Shown here: positions 56,371 through 64,000 of the stretch, piece by piece
How positions within the stretch are numbered: position 1 is the stretch's first letter
Layout: each line of letters begins with the position of its first letter
From: Mesodorylaimus sp. YZB2_4
Lineage: Eukaryota; Nematoda; Enoplea; Dorylaimida; Dorylaimidae
DNA: 64,000 nucleotides
Direction: 5' to 3'
Assembly: GCA_030248295.1 (NCBI GenBank)
Contig: JASANH010001229.1
Location: 32,024-96,023 of the forward strand
Translations under genes and position numbers: made by a program
The notes under the pieces: model-generated
Databases searched by the model: none
What the model was told of the DNA's origin: nothing
Seen by the model: only the letters and a program-made list of their open reading frames with translations

Positions 56371-56734
56371 TTGTGTTTTCGCAGCGCAAGATTAAAATTT
56401 TTTCGCCTCAGGCGGCGCACGAACCCTGGTGGCGCGCACGAGGGGTGACCACGAAGCACAGAAATGATGACTCTGAGAGGTTATAACCTGGTTGCCAATG
56501 AATTTGGTTCTGATCTCATGGACAGCCAGACCCTCGCACCTCGAATCATGCTGAAAGGTACCACAACCGCCTTAATCATGATTTCTGGAAACCGCACCCA
56601 GCGCTCAATAATGTATCCTTACAGGATTATGCTCGTTAGACGGTGGAATGAGTAAGCCGTCCCATCAGGTCCCTAAAAGTGTGACGTCATATTCTTAACA
56701 TCACTTACACATTGGGCAGCCAAGTGAGTCGGTC

Positions 56735-57590
56735 ATCGTTTCCCCCGCTGACAGTGAGACGATTCCCCCGCAGTGTCGTTTCCCCCCACCTCGTCTGGTG
56801 GGGGAATCGACTCGCTGAGACATGCGACGTTTCCCCCACCATAATTTTCTCCTGAAATGCAGGTAGGTACGACTTGGGTCGCAAAAGGCAGCACGTTTGT
56901 GATTGGATGTGTGTGGCAGGATGATAGGCTTGGCTTGCAGGGTGAGGGGCAGTGCAAAGTACAAGTTTGGTGCCGCAGCCGAACGTGCAAGGTATTCAGG
57001 CTACAAACTTTTTGAACTCCCAACTTATTGCAGAATTATTATTGCAGACTCCCAACTCACGCTGCCAATACGAATGTATGTAAGACCAGACCAGGCTTTC
57101 TGAGCCAATGAAGGCATGTTTCATATCCAGATGCACGGATAGAACTACCTCACTGTGAGTCGGGAAAAAACAGAAAACATAAATTTAGGCAGTGAAACTT
57201 AAGTGAATTCATCAGGATGACAGCTGCAGATTTTAGCAAAGTAGTTTTCTCATTCACGATGCAGTAGGCTCGTCTTCTTTGTCCTTGAACCAGGCGAGCG
57301 TGGTCCAAGGAGCAAACGTGAAGCAAGCATTTTAGGCCCTATCACAACATGGCTTTTGGAGCATGGCAGTCGAACGATGATTCAACAAAATCGTGGAGTA
57401 TTTGAGGCATATTTCATGTCTTCTAGGACAAGCGATGAAGATTTGCGGATGAGTACTTATTCCCATACGAAGGTTAAAAATTTGAATAGCCGCAGTTTCT
57501 GAAAAATGATGGTGGGGGAAACGACATGGTGGGGGAAACGACATGGTGGGGGAATCGACCAAGTGGGGGAAACGTCTCACAATCAGTGAG
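56735..57590. mobile_element. Short element with TTTCCCCCACCA-type inverted ends
   Basis: The left end (56737-56850) carries CGTTTCCCCC, GAGACGATTCCCCCGC, GTCGTTTCCCCCCACC and GCGACGTTTCCCCCACCA words. The right end (57508-57580) carries GGTGGGGGAAACGACATGGT repeated and GTGGGGGAAACGTCTCAC, which is the inverse. The interior 56975-57290 is homologous to the interior of the element at 26096-26864, including the TGTATGTA.GACCAGACCAG word, although the ends are unrelated. Confidence 0.65.
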
Positions 57591-58573
57591 TCACCCGTAG
57601 TGTGAGACCTAGCGTGCTTTTATTACCTGGCTTCGGAATTGGAGTGACCTTGGCCCCTTTCCAGATCGCTGGGAAAGACTCTTCCGACAGTGATCGAGCA
57701 GGGCAGTTGTATGACCTGCAAATGGAATCTTTTGTTAACGTTGTTAACGTTGATCACCTTCGGCTTAAAAAGCGTCGTCAGTCAGTGATTATGAACAAAC
57801 CGGCAAAGCAGGTCGTGAGGCGACAATAAGTGACCTTAAAACTATTATAGAACTGGGGGGGGGGGGGGTACCGTGAAGAAAGTTAGTGTGCTGTGATATG
57901 TAGTCCGCGAAGTGCCGCCTCAGCTCACTCACAATCAGTGGCATCTCGACTGATCTCCCGTAAAGATTAGGAGTGACTACAGCAAAACTGCAACGCCATG
58001 GGGCATCAAATCAAAATCTTTATTAAGGGTCAGGTTTTCGTCTTTACTAAATTAATCCCTTTAGAAAGTGTGTCCAGATCAGGTCCCATGGTGACATTCG
58101 AGCAGACGAGCCTAACTCGCCATCGAAAGCGAGCGAGCGTACTAACTTCAAAGGACTGCGCACGCGAGAGGCGAGTATAATCAAGTCAGTTACAGTAAGG
58201 ACAAAAGATTATGACAAAGCGGGGGTCGGACGGGGGGCATTGATCGAGTGTTTGGTTTTTTGGGTGATGAGCATTGGTTTATTGTTTGACATCTCGGTGC
58301 TTACGTCACGTTCTATTGGGCGGGCACAATGGGCTTGAAGAAGCTTATTATATCGATATTGGCGGGAGCTGGTTAATTAAACGATTTCACGCTTAGCAGG
58401 CCATTGTAGAAGGCCTTATGAAGATTATCAATTACGGCGCACACCTTCCGCCCCGCTCCCCATCACGCGCCCATTGATCCTCTTGTTTGCCATTGCCGAG
58501 CCGAAGCCCTCGTCGAGGGAGTAGCGTCTCAAAAGCCATGCCGTGCGCAGACGAGCGCGGTCGAGCTGAGCTG
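57591..58573. other. Upstream of Lmx1, no gene recognised
   Basis: A G14 run lies at 57855-57868. The last 300 bp are likely Lmx1 promoter or 5' UTR. An open frame at 57602-57829 (LLPGFGIGVTLAPF…) lacks identifiable motifs. Confidence 0.35.
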
Positions 58574-61500
58574 ATGGACCCCCCTCGTCCTACTGTAGAC
58601 ATCCGTCCACCTTGCCAGTACGTTTCCGATTTCGGTTTCGATTTCGTCGATTCGACAACGACAAGATCAGGTGAGCAACCGACCCGAGCCCGGGCTTAGG
58701 ATAGAGACTCGTATCCGCTACTAACACCTTAATTGAGACGAGCAACAGATGTCCGTGCGTCAGCTAATCAATTTAGTCACGACTGGCTTCCTGTAGCAAA
58801 GGTGATTATATTATTCGCAGAGCATACGGTAGTCTTCACTCGAAGCCCGCTCGCTCGCCGTCTACGAGTGTTCTTTGTTCGTTCCTAGCCGATCATCAAC
58901 TCTCATACATGTCAGCGCCCGATTCGTCTTCCCTCTACCACCAAGTCCAACACCAATCCAACTGTGCCGCCTGTGGCTCCACCATCCTCGATCGCTACCT
59001 GTTAAAAGTATGCGATAGTGTCTGGCACGAGCAATGTCTCATCTGCTCGGTATGCGAAACCCGACTATCTCAATCGCCATCCTGCTACGTCAGGGACGGG
59101 AAAATATTTTGTAAAATGGATTATAAAAGGTAAATATCGATCTGAACTCGAGTGCAGGAAGTTGTGTTTTCCATGGCCCATACCCCCTCTCCATATTTGG
59201 CTCCGAGTATGACCAGTCCCCTTTCCTTGTGTACACGATCCACAGCCGTATTGCTGGTGTCTTCGCACCCACCAGGGGGGGGGGGGGGAGGGGGCGTTGG
59301 TACCATCTCACTTTTTTCTTTCGTTCAGTAGCCACGAGCCAGTTTAATTATACGCTTCAATGTCAATAGGCAAACACGCGCCAACGGTTTATGTGTCACC
59401 GAGAGTGCTAATATCGGCCAAACGGCCGGCAGCTTTTACGGGACGATTTCTAATAAAAGGCTAGTCGATTACTGTAAACGCTTGTATGCATTCGTTTATG
59501 ACCCTCTTTTACGAAGGTGCAAGGAGGCGGGTAGAATCTAATAATTCTTGCATCAGAGTTGGGGGTGGTCTCACATCTTTGTTGTGGCTAGGCCTCCTCT
59601 TTCATACCAACTTTATGCTTGGCACTTGCAGGCAATAAAGGTGTGGGTAATTGAGGCTGGGGAGGGAGATGCAGACCCGTCATAATAGTCCAAGACGTGC
59701 TTTCTACCGCGCCCTTTCTATCACGTCGAGAAAGATACGTGCGTTTAGAAATCAAAAGTCTCAAAAACTCTTTGACTGACGATGAGAGGGAGACGAAGTC
59801 GGATTCGTACAGTTCTTATTAGGTGTTCCACTTCTGCAGGAAAAGCCATGATTTTGGGGGCCAGGCGGTTTTTTGTGGACTATGGCGATCAGCTTTTTCG
59901 TCATGTGGGCACCGCTGCCCAAGCCACTTCCATGTACCAACATCGCAGTGTGCAATCTGAATGCAACCGAAGTCTTGGACTGGAATCGATGGGGGCAACA
60001 AAGGGCGGTAGACAACAAGTGCCTCTCCACCTCTGCAGCCGTTTCCTCCCGTACGGCAATCTAAAGCCTCCATGATGTCCTTGGTTTACGTTTATACCTA
60101 GCTTAAGTTTTAAATTTTTGATTGACTCCTACTACAATGTAAAATGTGAAGTTGAATTACCTAGCCTCTAACCTGCACAGTTTCAATTTTGACCTGAGGT
60201 ACGACTATGGTGTTCTATGTCCTGACGGGGTAGTTTCTGAGTGAATCCGAAGGACGCGGGTTCGATTCCCTCCCACAGCTGCGGTTTATATTTTTTCTAT
60301 ATACATACAGTGTTTATACAAAAAATCAGAGAGGTGCATCGCTAAGCTACTCTCAAAGAGAGAAATTTCGAAATTCCACTCTTGAGAGGCCTGAGCTGCC
60401 AGGGACTAAGAACGGTGCCAATGGCATGTTGGATCCCCGTTCGCCATACACCCAACCTCGAACCCTGGTCGCGTGTCCCCTCCCCCGCGTGCCACTCGCC
60501 ACTCAAACACTCCTTTTTCAGGATTTTCGGCACCAAATGCGCCCGCTGCCTGACCCCATTGAACTCGTCGGACGTTGTCCAGCGCACTGCCGATTGCGTG
60601 TACCACGCGGCCTGCTTCACTTGCTTATTTTGTGGTCAGCTGTTGCAGCCGGGAGATCAATTTGTGGTCAACGATGGCCAGTTGGTGTGCAGAGCAGATT
60701 ATGAATCCATCATGCAAAACCCTTTCGCACCAGGTTTGATGGTCTTCTATACATTGCCACTGGGTTTCATATAGTTCATTCTGGGCCAGTATCCAGGGTG
60801 AAAAATATCTTTTTCCAAGCCAGAAGTCAGTACAAACATGATATTTGTGGGACAGAAATAAGGTTGCTAAGAACTGGCCGGGTTGTACTAAAGAAGCTTA
60901 AATCTGAAACTATATTTTACTCGCATCTTTTTATGTGGCATTTCTGGTTTGAGAATGATCTGATAAACTGGTTTGGCAAGCGGAACATATGAAACGGCAG
61001 TTGTAAAAAGTGCCGCATTATTGAACACGTGTAAAATATGGTTTCAGTTAAGTAGACTTCTTCAGCTAGAAAATATAGAAAATATTCAAATTTTTATATC
61101 CAGGTGGGGCTAACTAACTAGACCACAACCAAAAATGTCCCCTCATATCAAATTGCTCAGTGTGTTGTAGGGTTCAGCTTGGCTGCAAGAATTTCGGACC
61201 ATCGAAAGACCCCGAAACGACCCCGCACTATTTTGACTAGTCAACAACGCAAGGCTTTCAAAGCATCATTCGAAGTCAGTGCAAAACCTTGTCGCAAAGT
61301 AAGCACCTACCTATTGATTCAATTTACATCTTATCACCCTTATCCCCTGCCCTAGGTTCGTGAATCATTGGCCAAGGAGACAGGACTGAGCGTGCGTGTT
61401 GTCCAAGTGTGGTTCCAGAATCAACGAGCTAAGATGAAGAAATTACAAAGAAAACAAGAGCAGAACAGTCAGAAGCGATCATCATCGTCTTCGGTTGGAG

Positions 61501-61795
61501 ATGGTGATAAGAGGGGTGGTGTGGACAAGGATGGAGAGTCCACATCGTCCAGAAAAGCGGCCAGAATAGGCTCCCCTGGATCCAGTTCTATTGGTGAGAC
61601 ACAGACAGATCACAAATTTTTGCTTATGATGCAAAATATTAAATTTTTACAGATTCATCTAGCGACGAGTTGGACGTGTCGAGCAGCCCGGGCTTATTGG
61701 ACTGCGATAAAAGCTCGGACGTGCCAAGAAGCAATGATGATATGAACCCTATTCATAAACTCTATTCAATGCAGGATTCTTATTTTAACTTTTAA
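58574..61795 (+). CDS. Lmx1: LIM-homeobox transcription factor, Lmx1 class
   Basis: Exons 58574-58670, 58889-59129, 60522-60733, 61171-61298, 61356-61593 and 61653-61795 join in frame to 352 residues. LIM1 (about 58-110) has [15 protein letters not shown] and WHEQC..C..C. LIM2 (about 117-170) has [16 protein letters not shown] and [10 protein letters not shown]. The homeodomain (about 199-258) begins [20 protein letters not shown] and contains [15 protein letters not shown]. The C-terminus [16 protein letters not shown] matches the conserved end of Lmx1 proteins and confirms the class. Lmx1 factors bind A/T-rich sites and specify neurons. The homeodomain intron falls at CRK|VRE. In-frame ATG at 58538 is an alternative start. 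Exon 3 uses a weak GTTTGA donor. Confidence 0.93.
59275..59288 (+). repeat. G14 homopolymer in Lmx1 intron 2
   Basis: An uninterrupted G run followed by AGGGGGCG, one of several 14-16-bp G or C runs in the window. Confidence 0.9.
60225..60285 (+). repeat. tRNA-like B-box sequence in Lmx1 intron
   Basis: GGGTAGTTTCTGAGTG followed by GCGGGTTCGATTCCCTCC has tRNA A- and B-box-like features, but no full cloverleaf can be drawn. Probably a SINE or tRNA relic. Confidence 0.3.
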
Positions 61796-62102
61796 TAACG
61801 TCGATTGCGTTTTAATTTTGCGTAATTTGCATATTTTTTATATCTTGTTCTTCTCACTACCATATTAGCTTACTGTAAAATAGATTTTCAAGTTTGAATA
61901 TGCCGTTTACATTATACAGTACACGTTGTACCTGAGCATCATTCGCATTATGTGCGCGTAAGGGCGGAAATGGGCTCGCGGCCAAAAAGAGTTGGAGTGG
62001 GAAGGTCCGAAGAGGCGCGTCATCGAATCGGAAGCGCTTTGGTCGTGTTGTTGCGCACGTTTTGCAATTGTTTACGTCAGTAAATCTATCGAGAAACAAA
62101 TC

Positions 62103-63407
62103 ATGCTTCAACAAACGACACTTTGGCGGTTTTTGAAACGGGATGCTTCGAGTATGGAAAACGAAGATTCGCCTCCGTCGACACCAAAACGAGCAAGAAG
62201 TTCAAGCACGACAGTTTTGAATAAGGATTCACCGTCGGCTAATGACGATCGAAATAGTATTTTCCTTCCAATCTATCCGTTATCTTCGTCAGTTCACACT
62301 TCGTCACGAACTTTATCCTCGCCAACGCTATCGAAAATGGATTGCGACGATTCTCAAATGATCTTGGATTGCGGACAAAAGAGATTCGGTCCCGAAGTTT
62401 GTCCCGTTTGTGGTATGTTTTATTCTCCAATCAACGGTGACGATGCCGCTGTTCACGAACGTTATCATCGACAATTGGCTGCTCCACCAAGATTTAATCG
62501 TCGTTTGGTCAACAATTGGCTTTTCGTGTGCGTTCAAGAATTCGATGACGGATTTATTTATAAGTGCCGTTTCGATGATCAGAATGTTCGTCAAAACAAA
62601 AGCGGTTGTCAACAGTGTATCGAAGAAATATGTTCACGAATGAACGAAGAATTGGGAAAAGATCATGAAATAAATCCTCGACGAACGGGTATTTTTTCGC
62701 CGAATTCAACTTTAGCCCGTAATTCCAGTTTGGGGTTCGAAAAACCGGGACGTCAGCTTTACGTCTTCGTTAGCCGTTCGTCCGATAACTCGGTTTGCGG
62801 TACTCTGATCGTTGATCATTTGAAGGTAATTTGCTACACTACATTTTTAAAATTGCCTTGTATTTGAAGCGTCGGTTCTACTTCTTTCCGTTGTCATGGG
62901 CGCGTTAGAAGTGGTGCAATGTCTCCGTAAGATTCCTCTTCGGTTGCAAGAAGCTGTGCTGTCGCTTTTAAAAACTATGTTCTTACGCAGAATCGATTAC
63001 GAGATGCTCCTTCAACGGCTAATGCTAGCTAACGTTCAACCTAACTAAGGGGAAAGACTTCTTTGCATGAACCCCCCCTTCCCTCGGCCCTTTTAAACTT
63101 CAAGCCGCGCAGGGCGTCGTTTAATGTCGTCTTTTCTTTTTAGTTCGCTTATCGCTACAACACTGATGGTTACTTGGACGAACAACCTCGCGATGCTGCC
63201 ATGGGCGTGAATCGTATTTGGACATGGGCCGGGGCTCGTCGTCGTCGAATAGGCACACGTTTGGTCGAATGCGCTCGTTGCAATTTTTATTTCGGTGCAC
63301 CAATTTTGAAGAAACACGTAGCGTTCTCCGATCCGACAATTTCCGGTTTGGAATTCGCTAAAAAGTATTGCGGATCGGACTCGGTATTCGTTTATCGCTT
63401 CGGGTAA
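62103..63407 (+). CDS. ESCO: Cohesin acetyltransferase ESCO/Eco1
   Basis: Two exons, 62103-62825 and 63144-63407, join in phase 0 to 328 residues. The start is the first ATG of the frame, giving a PIP-box-like MLQQTTLWRFLKR that would tether the enzyme to PCNA at replication forks. Its last position is FL instead of FF. A C2H2 zinc finger follows at C100, C103, H118, H122 (CPVCGMFY…HERYH). The C-terminal GNAT acetyltransferase ends GVNRIWTWAGARRRRIGTRL, an acetyl-CoA-binding-type loop and helix, then VAFSDPTISGLEFAKKY. The enzyme acetylates SMC3 to establish sister-chromatid cohesion. It lies 307 bp after Lmx1 and is shorter than vertebrate ESCO proteins, as usual for invertebrates. Confidence 0.92.
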
Positions 63408-63688
63408 TCAGCCATCGATTCAGGGACTTGAAAAACAATGATTATCGACTGAACTCATAAGATTAGCTAGCTTATTCGTGTACAGCTTATCCCCCATCGT
63501 ATTTGTTTATAGACCGTTCGAAGGGTGCGCCATGTATTTTATCATCATTGTATGTTAGTCGTGATCGATTTGAGTTGAGTACGAGTAAAGATGAGATAAG
63601 GCGAGGTAGGTAGGCTAGGCACTGATAAGAACTGGCTTGCTTATAGAAGACGGGAAGGAAGGCGAAACAATGGTGTCTTCGCGTCGAG

Positions 63689-64000
63689 ATGAAGCCGCTC
63701 TCCGTCTTCACCGCTTTGGCAACCGTCTGCTGTTTTATGCTGCCAATTGGATACGAATTCAATGTTGCCAACGTCGCCTACTCGACCTTGCCTAATCTGA
63801 CCACCATTCAGTGGACACTATTCATTGCTGCCTGGCCAGTGGGGGCCACATTTGGTTCTATACTGAGCCCAGTGTCGGGTGGACGTTTTTCGAGGAAATA
63901 TTCCCTGTTCGTGATCGCCAATGTTGGTTTGATTGTGGGCGGGGTGCTGAGCACGTGGACAGTGCCTTGGACCTTGATCCTGGGTCGGCTATTGTTCTCG
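63689..64000 (+). CDS. Sugar-transporter-like MFS protein, 5' part (cut by window end)
   Basis: From the ATG at 63689 the frame is open for 104 codons to the window end. It begins MKPLSVFTALATVCCFMLPI, then GYEFNVANVA, a second helix IQWTLFIAAWPVGATFGSIL, the loop GGRFSRKYSLF resembling the G-R-x-x-R/K motif between helices 2 and 3, and a GRLLFS motif in helix 4. This order is that of GLUT/SLC2-type transporters, which move hexoses across the plasma membrane. An ATG at 63670 is in a different frame. Only about a fifth of the protein is visible, so the subfamily is open. Confidence 0.8.
   Translation, partial: MKPLSVFTALATVCCFMLPIGYEFNVANVAYSTLPNLTTIQWTLFIAAWPVGATFGSILSPVSGGRFSRKYSLFVIANVGLIVGGVLSTWTVPWTLILGRLLFS

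Noticed and set aside
57602-57829. 75-codon open frame upstream of Lmx1
   Set aside because: No start ATG in a good context, no recognised motif; next to repeat DNA.
61992-62102. Longer ESCO N-terminus
   Set aside because: The upstream frame begins with TTG, not ATG; the first ATG at 62103 starts directly at the PIP-like motif.

Overview
This is a eukaryotic nuclear window from an invertebrate animal. Genes are split by GT..AG introns of about 46 nt to several kb, coding density is low, and transposon debris is abundant. Clear animal genes are a GABA-B receptor subunit 2, an Lmx1 LIM-homeobox factor and an ESCO/Eco1 cohesin acetyltransferase. The ionotropic-receptor-type channel points to a protostome. 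The UPF0057/Pmp3 small membrane proteins would suit a nematode- or tardigrade-like ecdysozoan; intron ends are mixed (TTTTAG and TTTCAG), not strictly nematode-like. The species cannot be fixed from the sequence.

Layout. 1-4.4 kb: sparse sequence, then a decayed PIF/Harbinger DNA transposon with two convergent ORFs. 4.6-26 kb: an interleaved tandem-duplication cluster of two families. One family is single-exon type I membrane proteins with a von Willebrand A-like ectodomain: two intact copies and one truncated pseudogene split by a hAT-like element with an exact 8-bp target duplication. The other is four-exon secreted proteins with a C-type-lectin-like domain plus a C-terminal PAN/apple-like module: one intact copy, one with an in-frame TAG, and relics of at least one more copy. 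25.3-27.3 kb: long inverted repeats and a nested element. 27.7-29 kb: a compact ionotropic-receptor-like channel. 29-33.8 kb: repeats, a LINE scrap and a GC-rich region leading into the next gene. 33.8-48.4 kb (possibly to 50.6 kb): GABA-B receptor 2, traced in 16 phase-consistent coding exons, with a second possible terminal exon and a decayed antisense F-box/LRR gene inside one intron. 50.6-58 kb: SINEs, mariner scraps, other repeats and two tandem UPF0057 genes on the minus strand. 58.5-64 kb: a tight plus-strand run of Lmx1, ESCO and the first exon of a sugar-transporter-like MFS protein cut by the window end.

The most distinctive content is the vWA/lectin cluster, a candidate lineage-specific surface or secreted recognition locus, and a set of short non-autonomous elements that share an internal core but carry different minisatellite-like inverted ends. 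Functions of the vWA and lectin families are inferred from domain type only.
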